From Flavobacteriales bacterium (lineage in GTDB: Bacteria > Bacteroidota > Bacteroidia > Flavobacteriales_F > PHOS-HE28): a stretch of DNA of 64,000 bases. The translations under genes and the position numbers were made by a program. Of the stretch, positions 26,618-33,957 are shown piece after piece (position 1 is the first letter of the stretch; each line of letters starts with the position of its first letter). The notes under the pieces are model-generated. The model did no database searches, was not told the DNA's origin, and saw nothing but the letters and a program-made list of their open reading frames with translations. The DNA lies in contig JADJCX010000016.1 of NCBI GenBank assembly GCA_016703005.1, positions 29,786 to 93,785 on the forward strand, written 5' to 3'.

Positions 26618-28234
26618 ATGAGTGAAAAGATACTCAAGGCGTTACTGCAATTGTTCGCGATCATCGCGCGGGTGGAAGGAACTTCCTCCGCAGGTGTAAG
26701 CGGCCGCAGCATTGTAGAACGCTTTCTCCGCCAGCAATTCAGTCCGGAGGTGGCCGCTGGGCATTTGGCCCGGTTCGATGCCTACTTACAAGCGTATCGG
26801 GCAAGTGGAGGGGAAAGTCGCAATGGTCGTAAGCGAACATCGCTGAACAGCGTCAAGGTCCTCAAGATCTGTGCGCAAGTGAACGAAGAACTGGAGCGCC
26901 GGCAGAAGTTCGCCGTCTTGGTGCACCTGTTGGAGTTCATTCATGCCGGTGGTGAGGTAGGGGAGCAGGAGCAGGAGTTCGTCAGTACGGTTGCGGACGC
27001 TTTCACGATCGAACAAGAGGAGTACTTGCGTTGTCGTTCGTTCGTCGACGGACTAAGCGTTGGCAGGGAGGATGCCGCTCATCTGCTTTACATCGATGGA
27101 GCGCACACAGAGGCATACGAACACGCCCATCACCTACACGCGCATGGCCTTGAAGGCGAACTACGGGTCCTGAACCTTCCGAGTGTTGGGCTTTACCTGG
27201 TACGGTATCTCGGAGAAGGCCGTGTGTTATTGAACGGTCAGTACATGAGCACTGAGCACCACTACGTGCTCGGAAATGGCTCTTCCGTTCGACCGCCCAA
27301 CGGTAGGCCCATTTATTACAGCGACATTCTCGGCAGTTTCATGGCCGGTGGTGACAAGCCGAGTATCGTGTTCAAGGCCGAATCGATCTCCTACACATTC
27401 CCGAACGGGCGTACCGGACTGCACGAATTGCAATTGGCCGAGACCAGCGGCAAGCTGATCGGCATAATGGGCGGCAGCGGAAGCGGCAAGAGCACCCTGC
27501 TCAGTGTGCTCAACGGAAGCCTGAAACCGACCAAGGGGAAGGTCACCATTAACGGTATCGATGTTCATGCCGAGCGCGACCGCATCCGCGGTGTCATTGG
27601 TCACGTCAGCCAGGATGATCTGCTGATCGAGGAACTGACGGTTGGTCAGAACCTCTTCTATAACGCGAAGCTCTGCTTCGGCGATCAAACGGATGACAAG
27701 ATCAACGAACGTGTTGATCGCCTCCTTCAAACGTTGGGGCTCTATGAAACCCGTGACCTGAAGGTCGGGAATCCTTTGGAAAAGACCATCAGTGGGGGGC
27801 AGCGCAAGCGATTGAACATCGCACTGGAACTGATCCGTGAACCGAGCGTCCTTTTCGTGGATGAACCCACCAGCGGTCTCAGTTCACGTGACAGCGAGAA
27901 CATCATGGACCTGCTGAAGGAACTTGCCCTTAAGGGTCGTGTGGTGTTCGTGGTGATCCACCAGCCCTCATCCGATATTTATAAGCTTTTCGATAGGCTC
28001 CTCCTCGTTGATCAAGAGGGTTTCCCTGTGTACTATGGCGACCCAGTGGATGCGGTGGTCTATTTCAAGCGCGTAACCGGACAAGTGAACAGCGATGAAG
28101 GCCAGTGCGCGGCTTGTGGTAATGTGAACCCTGAACAGATCTTCGACATTCTTGAGGCCCGTATGGTGGATGAGTACGGCAACGAGACCGATCAAGGGGG
28201 TCTTGAAACAGTTCAAAGTCTTCTGGACACGTGA
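26618..28234 (+). CDS. ABCG-type ABC transporter, N-terminal part: TerB-like, regulatory and ATPase domains
   Basis: The frame begins at ATG 26618. Residues about 1-150 are helical and TerB-like (KFAVLVHLLEFIHAGGEVGE). About 170-250 form a beta-rich region ending NGRPIYYSDILGSF. About 255-470 are an ABC ATPase with Walker A GIMGGSGSGKSTLLSV, signature ISGGQRKRLNIALELI, Walker B VLFVDEPTSGL and H-loop VIHQPSSDIYK, all of the ABCG/white type. The frame then loses register in the GGGGG run at 28196-28200. Removing one G gives DQGVLKQFKVFWTRDVL and joins the next entry: one 988-residue gene, a form known in Bacteroidota. The substrate cannot be told. Confidence 0.85.
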   Translation: MSEKILKALLQLFAIIARVEGTSSAGVSGRSIVERFLRQQFSPEVAAGHLARFDAYLQAYRASGGESRNGRKRTSLNSVKVLKICAQVNEELERRQKFAVLVHLLEFIHAGGEVGEQEQEFVSTVADAFTIEQEEYLRCRSFVDGLSVGREDAAHLLYIDGAHTEAYEHAHHLHAHGLEGELRVLNLPSVGLYLVRYLGEGRVLLNGQYMSTEHHYVLGNGSSVRPPNGRPIYYSDILGSFMAGGDKPSIVFKAESISYTFPNGRTGLHELQLAETSGKLIGIMGGSGSGKSTLLSVLNGSLKPTKGKVTINGIDVHAERDRIRGVIGHVSQDDLLIEELTVGQNLFYNAKLCFGDQTDDKINERVDRLLQTLGLYETRDLKVGNPLEKTISGGQRKRLNIALELIREPSVLFVDEPTSGLSSRDSENIMDLLKELALKGRVVFVVIHQPSSDIYKLFDRLLLVDQEGFPVYYGDPVDAVVYFKRVTGQVNSDEGQCAACGNVNPEQIFDILEARMVDEYGNETDQGGLETVQSLLDT

Positions 28235-29585
28235 CGTACTGAGCAAGTTGGCCAACCGGCAGTATGTCCTGATCAATTTGCTGGAGGCGCCTGTGCTGGC
28301 GTTCATAATGGCCTTCTTCTTACGGTACTACCGTACCGGTCATGGCACCTTGGGCGAGTACGTCTTCAGGCACAACGAGAACCTCCCGCAATTCCTGTTC
28401 ATCTCCGTCATCGTCGCACTTTTCCTTGGCCTTACGGTCAGCGCCGAGGAGATCATTCGTGACCGTCGGATCCTACAACGCGAGCGATTCCTTAGCCTGA
28501 GCCGCTCGAGCTACATATTGAGCAAAGTCGCCATCATGTTCGGGATCAGTGCTGTGCAAACGCTTTTGTTCACGGTTGTCGGCACTTTGATGCTCGGTAT
28601 CGAGGGTATGACATTGGTGCATTGGGCAGTGCTGTTCAGCGCCTCCTGTTTCGCGAACATGCTGGGGTTGAACGTCAGTGCCAGCTTCAACAGCGCGAAA
28701 GTCATTTACATCCTGATCCCCGTCCTGATCATTCCGCAGCTCTTGTTCAGCGGGATCATCGTGAAGTTCGACAAGTTGCATCCGTGGTTCGCGAACGAAC
28801 GTAGCGTGCCGTGGATAGGTAACGTGATGGCCAGCCGCTGGGCGTATGAAGCAATGGCCGTTACGCAGTTCACGAGCAACGCCTACGAACGGAATTTTTA
28901 TGCCTTCGATCAGCGCATGAAAACCGCGAACTGGAAAAAGGACCTGTGGGTCCGTGAGTTGAAGAACCATTCACAGGAAGTACGACGCCAGATCAATGGC
29001 GAGGGTAAGGCAGCGGATATCGGATACAGGCTTGATCTCATCCGGAATGAGGTAGCACAGGAACAGGTCTCGGTGAAAGGATTCACCTTCCCGGATCTTG
29101 ATCAATTGACACCCGCCACGGTTACCATCCCTGTGTTGGACGAACTGGATGCCGCGCTGCAGACCCTGACACTGCACTACCGGTCGAAATACCAGAATGC
29201 GGAAAGAGAGAAGGAGAAGCGGATAGCCTCGCTCACGGCCACACCGGCTGCTCGTGCTGCGTATTTCGCATTGATCGATGGGCATCGCAACGAGAACCTC
29301 GCCGATGTTTTGACCAACAAGAACGACGTGAACGTCATTGTGGAATACGATGGTTCATTAGTTCAGAAAAGCGATCCGATCTACTTGGATCCCGCCCGCG
29401 GTGGGTTGTTCGATGGACACTTCTATGCCCCCACGAAACTCTTCTTGGGCTTCCGGTTGGGAACTCTGTGGGCCAACATCTTGGTGATCTGGGGTATGAC
29501 GATGTTTTTCTACCTCACCTTGCAGATCGATCTGTTCCCTAGGCTCTTGAAGCGCTTCAGCGGCGCCCCCAAGGCTGCAAAATGA
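28152..29585 (+). CDS. ABCG-type ABC transporter, C-terminal membrane part
   Basis: Permease half of the preceding gene. The first 12 residues are out of frame; true sequence starts near KQFKVFWTRDVLSKLANRQ. ABC-2 type membrane segments lie at about residues 45-60, 85-105, 125-150, 155-180 and 185-210, followed by a large extracytoplasmic loop (about 220-430) and a final TM (LGTLWANILVIWGMTMFFYLTL). One intact chain (26618-29585) is a half-transporter that would dimerise. Confidence 0.85.
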   Translation: MRPVWWMSTATRPIKGVLKQFKVFWTRDVLSKLANRQYVLINLLEAPVLAFIMAFFLRYYRTGHGTLGEYVFRHNENLPQFLFISVIVALFLGLTVSAEEIIRDRRILQRERFLSLSRSSYILSKVAIMFGISAVQTLLFTVVGTLMLGIEGMTLVHWAVLFSASCFANMLGLNVSASFNSAKVIYILIPVLIIPQLLFSGIIVKFDKLHPWFANERSVPWIGNVMASRWAYEAMAVTQFTSNAYERNFYAFDQRMKTANWKKDLWVRELKNHSQEVRRQINGEGKAADIGYRLDLIRNEVAQEQVSVKGFTFPDLDQLTPATVTIPVLDELDAALQTLTLHYRSKYQNAEREKEKRIASLTATPAARAAYFALIDGHRNENLADVLTNKNDVNVIVEYDGSLVQKSDPIYLDPARGGLFDGHFYAPTKLFLGFRLGTLWANILVIWGMTMFFYLTLQIDLFPRLLKRFSGAPKAAK

Positions 29586-30027
29586 AGAAGACCCCGGATC
29601 CGGGGTCTTCTTCATTCATTGCGTTGGTCAGTTCAGCTAGATCGTCCACCTCTTCGATGCGGATCATCTTGAACGGGATGTTGATGATCGCCTGATAGTC
29701 CTCGCCTGCTTCAAGCATATCCTCGTCTTCAACCTCATAGTGCCACAAGACGGACACGTCATTGCCAGCGGAACGCACCTGTTCCAACTTTTTGAAAAGA
29801 TCCAAGATGCACTTACTGCTGCTCGTGTTGAAGTACTCCAACTGGACCCTAAGGACGGTCGCTTGCTGCGCTGTGCGGGAATAACGGTCGATCCAGTCGA
29901 TCAGCGGTTTGTAGAACTCAATGCTGTTCTCAGGTATGGATCTTCCACGGAGTTCCAGGATCCCGGTGCTCTCTTCGAAATTCACGGAGGGTGTTTTAGG
30001 TGTTCCCTCGATCTTGATGGGTGCCAT
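29557..30027 (-). CDS. siaC: SiaC-family regulatory phosphoprotein (DUF1987)
   Basis: 156 residues. The N-terminus, KIEGTPKTPSVNFEESTG followed by LELRGRSIPENSIEFYKPL, is diagnostic of DUF1987/SiaC. In Pseudomonas, SiaC is phosphorylated by the kinase SiaB and dephosphorylated by the PP2C phosphatase SiaA, and the unphosphorylated form activates the diguanylate cyclase SiaD. Here siaB lies 9 bases upstream; no siaA or siaD gene is visible nearby, so the output is unknown. The last 18 residues (EEDPGSGVFFILQPWGRR) are encoded within and past the palindrome 29581-29616 and overlap the ABC gene; the family normally ends near LTNAMN, so a lost base before the natural stop is possible. Confidence 0.85.
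   Translation of the reverse strand: MAPIKIEGTPKTPSVNFEESTGILELRGRSIPENSIEFYKPLIDWIDRYSRTAQQATVLRVQLEYFNTSSSKCILDLFKKLEQVRSAGNDVSVLWHYEVEDEDMLEAGEDYQAIINIPFKMIRIEEVDDLAELTNAMNEEDPGSGVFFILQPWGRR
29581..29616. terminator. 36-bp perfect palindrome at the convergent gene ends
   Basis: Every base from 29581 to 29616 pairs with its partner (arm AATGAAGAAGACCCCGGA, 18 bp), with no unpaired loop base beyond the sterically required ones. It covers the stop of the ABC transporter gene (29583-29585) and lies inside the tail of the siaC frame, as expected for a bidirectional terminator between convergent units. Confidence 0.75.
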
Positions 30028-30036
30028 GCGCCGGAT

Positions 30037-30366
30037 TTAGTTTGTCACGTTCACGTTGAGGCTGAAGAATGCGCTGCCTTCCACGGCGGGTACAAACCCA
30101 TACTCCAGCTTTTGCCCGCTTTTTCGGGCTATATCGATCATTCCCAAACCACCGCCACCGGTAGCACTGAAAAGGCCATTGCTGAGCGTCTCCTTGTACA
30201 GTCCGCGCAGCTCATCGGGCCCCAGTGAATTGATGGTATCCAGTCGTTCCCGCAGCGCATCCACCTCCACAGCACGCATGAAGTTCCCGGTGAGCACACT
30301 GTACCCCTTGTCGTTGTGAGCGATCATCACTACACCGTGACCTTCCTCATCCCTTGCCCGGATCAA
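30037..30366 (-). CDS. siaB: SiaB-family protein kinase, C-terminal fragment
   Basis: Second part of siaB. It reads ARDEEGHGVVMIAHNDKGY and then the GHKL-type ATP-binding segment with ATGGGGLGMIDIARKSG (G-box, about residues 68-84) and a beta-strand end (LEYGFVPAVEG). The first two or three residues are out of frame. It joins the next entry if one G is removed from a GGG run near 30357, giving LDPARDEEGHG. Confidence 0.8.
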   Translation of the reverse strand: MIRARDEEGHGVVMIAHNDKGYSVLTGNFMRAVEVDALRERLDTINSLGPDELRGLYKETLSNGLFSATGGGGLGMIDIARKSGQKLEYGFVPAVEGSAFFSLNVNVTN

Positions 30367-30589
30367 GGTTCGATGCCGTCCCGTTATGGTGGAACAAGTT
30401 CTGCAAGCATTCCATCACCACGTTGAAGACCTTCTTCCTAACCTTCGCATCCGCTTCGATGGTCTCCATCTTCTGTTCAGTGATCTCGAGGATCGCCGTG
30501 ATCAGATCGGCCGAAAGACTACCCTTGAAGGACATCATGACCCGTCCGTTTTCCAGCTGCGTGTACAGATCATAAACGCGTTCCAACAT
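30347..30589 (-). CDS. siaB: SiaB-family protein kinase, N-terminal fragment
   Basis: Start ATG 30589. It reads MLERVYDLYTQLENGRVMMS then FKGSLSADLITAILEITEQK and the N-box helix VFNVVMECLQNLFHHN, where Glu and Asn bind Mg-ATP. The joined gene is 183 residues, the usual size of SiaB kinases, which phosphorylate SiaC. The frame runs to a false stop after NLDPGKG. It is first in the minus-strand siaB-siaC pair. Confidence 0.8.
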   Translation of the reverse strand: MLERVYDLYTQLENGRVMMSFKGSLSADLITAILEITEQKMETIEADAKVRKKVFNVVMECLQNLFHHNGTASNLDPGKG

Positions 30590-30656
30590 CCACCACCGTT
30601 TGATGTCAAAGCTATCTGTGTTGTAACCAAGGCCGGTAGCGCAGTCCCGTAGTTAT

Positions 30657-31460
30657 TCACGGAATTGTCAACCCGATCGTTTGCCCACCCGCAGTAATGG
30701 CAGAGGCGCCATCGCAGGCACCCGCACCATGATCAAGAATGCGCTGTCCCAGCCCGTCGGGCAGAATGATCTCCATTCCGCCACGCGTCCACCTACAGGT
30801 CGTACCAACACTTAACGCCTCGGAGGTATTGGCCGAATAGGAAGCCCCGCTTCGGTCTTTGCCTGTCAATACGTGTGTCAGGGTGTACTCATCGTCGTCC
30901 GGTTCCATAGTCAGGTTGCCTTCGACCACACTGTACGCCATTGAACCGGAGATGCGGCGGCTCCACGCGCCCGCTTGCCAAATGAAACTGCTGTCCAACT
31001 CAACCTCTTGCACTGCTGCGTTGGCGTTGCCATGCATTCCGAACCTGCTGGTGAAGCCGGAAGCTCCGAAGTTGCCGCTATAGGCTGAGAAGGACCCTGG
31101 GCCGACGCCGACCGAAGATGCAAAAACAACCACCAAGTTGCCCTCACGGATACGCCCATCAACATCGGTGCACCCACCTGATGGGTATCGGAGATAGACT
31201 GTCACATCTCCTGCGTTCGGAAATGCAACAGTATCACCAACGATACTGTCAACCACTGCGCATGTTCGTGATCCCATAGTAACCCACGGTGCATCACCGG
31301 CCTGCAGCGCCCGGATCAATGGGTACACCGGCAGCAACACCATTGAGGCATGCGCGTGATCGATCACAGAGCGGACATCCTCCTCCTGCAATTCGTTATC
31401 GTTGTCCGATTCACAACCGCTGATCAGCAAGGCGGAAAGAAAAAAGTACCCGTAGCGCAT
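30657..31460 (-). CDS. Hypothetical lipoprotein
   Basis: 267 residues starting MRYGYFFLSALLISGCESDND, a lipoprotein signal with Cys at 16. The mature protein is beta-rich with repeated strands (TVYLRYPSGGCTDVDGRIRE, ISGSMAYSVVEGNLT) and three Cys after the lipobox region. I recognise no family; the pattern resembles uncharacterised Bacteroidota lipoproteins. It is divergent from the methyltransferase gene with only 44 bases between starts, and lies 67 bases upstream of siaB on the same strand, so the three could form one unit. Confidence 0.65.
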   Translation of the reverse strand: MRYGYFFLSALLISGCESDNDNELQEEDVRSVIDHAHASMVLLPVYPLIRALQAGDAPWVTMGSRTCAVVDSIVGDTVAFPNAGDVTVYLRYPSGGCTDVDGRIREGNLVVVFASSVGVGPGSFSAYSGNFGASGFTSRFGMHGNANAAVQEVELDSSFIWQAGAWSRRISGSMAYSVVEGNLTMEPDDDEYTLTHVLTGKDRSGASYSANTSEALSVGTTCRWTRGGMEIILPDGLGQRILDHGAGACDGASAITAGGQTIGLTIP

Positions 31461-31464
31461 GTTG

Positions 31465-31495
31465 CGAATGTAGCCGCGTCGGTCACCTACATTCG
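31465..31495. promoter_or_regulatory. Inverted repeat between divergent genes (candidate overlapping promoters/operator)
   Basis: CGAATGTAG (31465-31473) and its exact complement CTACATTCG (31487-31495) are 13 bases apart, filling the 44-base gap between the starts at 31460 and 31505. Read outward, each arm presents TACATTCG, the same -7-like octamer seen before glnN. Confidence 0.35.
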
Positions 31496-31504
31496 TCGAC
31501 GCTC

Positions 31505-31825
31505 ATGGACAAGGCGTGGTACAAGGACTGGTTCGGTACACCGTATTACGCCATGTTGTATGGTAATCGTGATGATGCCGAAGCGCAGGAGCAAGTGGAA
31601 GGGATCATTGCACTGACCGGTTCGCGCCCGGGTTCTCGGGTTTTGGATATGGCCTGCGGCCGAGGGCGTCATGCGCGTTGCTTTCTTTCCAAAGGCATGG
31701 AGGTAACCGGCTTCGACGTTAACCCGACTGCTATTGAAGTAGCCGTGGCGTTGCGCCGAAAGCGGATTTCCGTATCCACGACATGCGAGAGCACTTCGCC
31801 GATGCTCGTTTCGATCTTGTTGTGA
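31505..31825 (+). CDS. Class I SAM-dependent methyltransferase, N-terminal fragment
   Basis: Begins MDKAWYKDWFGTPYYAMLYG; the SAM-binding motif I is RVLDMACGRGRHARCF (about residues 46-61), followed by VTGFDVNPTAIEVA. The frame is lost at about 31756: adding one C to CC gives VALRPKADFRIHDMREHFA and continues into the next fragment. The joined gene is 241 residues. The methyl acceptor is unknown; the sequence is of the small-molecule type rather than an RNA or DNA methyltransferase. Confidence 0.75.
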   Translation: MDKAWYKDWFGTPYYAMLYGNRDDAEAQEQVEGIIALTGSRPGSRVLDMACGRGRHARCFLSKGMEVTGFDVNPTAIEVAVALRRKRISVSTTCESTSPMLVSILL

Positions 31826-32229
31826 ACCTCTTCACCAGTTTCGGTTATTTCGAGCAACGGGACGATGACCTGAAGGTGCTCAGGGTTGCACATGCAGCCC
31901 TCAAACCAGGCGGTTCGTTACTGATCGATTTCATGAATACGCCAAGGGTTCTTGCGGGACTAGTGGAACAGGAGGAACGCACGGTAGGTGAGGTCCGCTT
32001 TACTGTGACCCGTCGCCTGCGCGGTGGTATGGTGGAGAAAAGCATTCACGTGCGCGATGGTGGGTGCGATCATCGTTTCACCGAACGGGTGATGGCGTTG
32101 TTGCCTCAGGAGATCGTTTCAATGGCCGCCGAATGCGGCTTCGCTGTTCATGGCCAATTCGGGGATTCGATGGCTCGCCTTATGATGTGGACCGGTCGGA
32201 TCGTTACGTTCTTTGGGCCAAACGTGTGA
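31783..32229 (+). CDS. Class I SAM-dependent methyltransferase, C-terminal fragment
   Basis: Continues with FDLVVNLFTSFGYFEQRDDD, the methyltransferase motif after the fifth strand, KPGGSLLIDFMN and the C-terminal strands (VMALLPQEIVSMAAECGFAV). It ends 4 bases before the ZIP transporter ATG, suggesting co-transcription. Confidence 0.75.
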   Translation: MREHFADARFDLVVNLFTSFGYFEQRDDDLKVLRVAHAALKPGGSLLIDFMNTPRVLAGLVEQEERTVGEVRFTVTRRLRGGMVEKSIHVRDGGCDHRFTERVMALLPQEIVSMAAECGFAVHGQFGDSMARLMMWTGRIVTFFGPNV

Positions 32230-32233
32230 ACGG

Positions 32234-32929
32234 ATGATCGCTGTTGTTGCGCTAGGACTTTTTGCTGTTCCCCTGCTGGCGGGTGCCATTGTGCACTTGG
32301 CCAAACCCCAAGGACTGTTCCTTAAGCTCTCCTTGTCCTTCAGCGGTGCTTTTCTTCTGGCCGTTGCGTTGCTTCACATGTTGCCGGAACTTTTCCTTGA
32401 GGCCGGGGAAGGAGCGGGCATATGGCTCTTGGCCGGGTTCCTTCTGCAAGTGATCATGGAGTTCTGGAGCCGTGGTCTTGAGCATGGACACATGCACCTG
32501 CAGGCAGGAAGCCGATTGCCGACCGCGGTGCTGCTCAGTCTATGTACACACGCTTTCATTGAGGGGATCCCTTTTGCGGATCCATCCATTGCGTCCGATG
32601 TCCCGTTCGCCCTCGGGGTAATGCTGCACCATTTGCCGGTGGCGATCGCGTTGGCTTTGGTGCTTCAAGTGGCGAAAGCCTCTGGGTTGCGGGTATGGAC
32701 GCACATGGTCGGTTTCGCCGCCGCGGCTCCTCTTGGTATCCTCACCGGTCGATTGATCGGCGAGCAGCAGGAGGGGGTGTTGAACGCTGCCCTTGGCATA
32801 GCCTTGGGCATGTTCCTTCACATCACCACTACCATCATCTTCGAGAGCAGCAAGGAACACCGCATTGACCGCGCGCGGTTCGCAACGGTGATCGCCGGGG
32901 CGTTCTTGGCTTGGATGTTCGTGCATTGA
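32234..32929 (+). CDS. ZIP family divalent metal transporter
   Basis: 231-residue inner-membrane protein for uptake of zinc or related divalent metals. About eight TM helices are visible. The metal-binding motifs are HAFIEGIPFAD in TM4 and HHLPVAIALAL in TM5, and a short His-containing loop (LEHGHMHLQAG) lies between TM3 and TM4. ATG 32234 is chosen; the open frame begins at a TTG at 32213 that overlaps the methyltransferase. No zinc-uptake regulator (Zur) site was recognised. Confidence 0.88.
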   Translation: MIAVVALGLFAVPLLAGAIVHLAKPQGLFLKLSLSFSGAFLLAVALLHMLPELFLEAGEGAGIWLLAGFLLQVIMEFWSRGLEHGHMHLQAGSRLPTAVLLSLCTHAFIEGIPFADPSIASDVPFALGVMLHHLPVAIALALVLQVAKASGLRVWTHMVGFAAAAPLGILTGRLIGEQQEGVLNAALGIALGMFLHITTTIIFESSKEHRIDRARFATVIAGAFLAWMFVH

Positions 32930-32943
32930 TTTTTTCTTCGGCC

Positions 32944-32973
32944 TTGCGCAATATCGTTCTTCTTTTAACTTTG
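32944..32973 (+). promoter_or_regulatory. Promoter of the membrane protein/regulator operon
   Basis: TTG (32944-32946), exactly 19 bases, then TAACTTTG (32966-32973): the best full match in the window to the Bacteroidota TTG-N19-TAnnTTTG promoter. Start of transcription would be about 15 bases before ATG 32995. Confidence 0.65.
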
Positions 32974-32990
32974 TAGTACAAAGTACTTTG
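32968..32990 (+). promoter_or_regulatory. Palindromic operator overlapping the -7 element
   Basis: ACTTTGTA-G-TACAAAGT (32968-32984) is a perfect 17-base inverted repeat. It overlaps a second perfect palindrome, CAAAGTACTTTG (32979-32990). The site covers the end of the -7 element and the predicted transcription start, where a bound repressor would block RNA polymerase. The encoded winged-helix regulator at 33661 is the obvious candidate ligand (inference). Confidence 0.55.
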
Positions 32991-32994
32991 GAAA

Positions 32995-33664
32995 ATGTCT
33001 AGCCAAGACCCGCGAACTGAAGATGCTACAGCCTTGGACGAACTGGGCGCTATCCGCGCCATCATGGATCGCAGCCAGCGCTTTCTTTCACTGAGTGGAT
33101 TGAGCGGAATAGCGGCTGGCGCGGTCGCAATCGTTACGGCCTTCGTGGCGGACCATTGGCTGGAAAGTCTGGGTGCGAGCCGTATGGACCAGTATGCACC
33201 GCTGCTGGATCCCGGCTATCCGGGCAAGATGGTGTGGGACCGTGTGGCCGCCTTGATCATACTGGGTGTCGTGGCTGCGGTGCTCGCGATCGCCAGTGCT
33301 TGGTGGTTCACGCGTCGCAACGTCCGGCGCAAGGGGCACCGGATGTGGGATGCCACCGTCCGGAGGATGTTCGTGCACATGGCCGTTCCGCTTGCTGCTG
33401 GTGGGATCTTCTGCTTGGCGTTGTTGGTTCATGGACTCCCGGCGTTGGTTGCACCGGCAACACTGGTATTCTATGGCCTTGCCTTGATCAATGCGTCGAA
33501 ATTCACGCTGGACGAAGTGCGATGGCTGGGCCTGAGTGAACTGGTCGTTGGACTCTTCGCAGTATTCGTACCCGGGCACGGGTTGTTGTGCTGGTCCCTT
33601 GGGCTTCGGGGTGCTTCATATCGGATATGGCACGTACATGTACCTACGGTACGAACGTCGATGA
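32995..33664 (+). CDS. Multi-pass membrane protein, first gene of the regulator operon
   Basis: As read, one frame runs from 32995 to 33957 and would make a membrane-regulator fusion. I infer instead that an extra G in the GGG at 33601-33603 broke this gene: with GG the sequence ends GFGVLHIGYGTYMYLRYERR with a stop at 33662-33664 that overlaps the ATG of the regulator. The 222-residue product has about six TM segments (around residues 35-55, 85-105, 125-145, 148-165, 180-200), with an N-terminal cytoplasmic helix (ELGAIRAIMDRSQRF). Function unknown; this gene type commonly precedes the winged-helix gene in Bacteroidota. Confidence 0.65.
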
Positions 33665-33957
33665 TCGCCGATCTTGACAAGGCATTCGAGAGCCGTGTGC
33701 GCCTTGGCATAATGGCTGTGCTCGCCGTGAACACATGGGTCGATCACGCGCGTTTGCGGGAACTCCTTGACGTTACCGATGGAAATCTCGCGAGCCATCT
33801 CTCCGCATTGGAGCGAATGGCCTACGTGGAAGTCCGGAAGCGTTTCGTGGGCAAGAAGCCGAACACGGCCTACAAAAGCACTACGGCGGGAAAGCGCGCG
33901 TTCCAAGCGCACCTCGATGCACTTGAACAACTTCTCAAAAAAGATCTGAGACCATGA
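33661..33957 (+). CDS. Winged-helix transcriptional regulator (HTH_34-like)
   Basis: 98 residues: MIADLDKAFESRVRLGIMAV, the helix-turn-helix VDHARLRELLDVTDGNLASHLSALE, and the wing VRKRFVGKKPNTAYKSTTAG. This is the small winged-helix family often paired with membrane proteins in Bacteroidota. ATG 33661 overlaps the preceding stop (ATGA) and its own stop overlaps the next ATG at 33954, so the three genes are translationally coupled. It probably controls its own operon through the palindrome upstream of 32995 (inference). Confidence 0.75.
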   Translation: MIADLDKAFESRVRLGIMAVLAVNTWVDHARLRELLDVTDGNLASHLSALERMAYVEVRKRFVGKKPNTAYKSTTAGKRAFQAHLDALEQLLKKDLRP

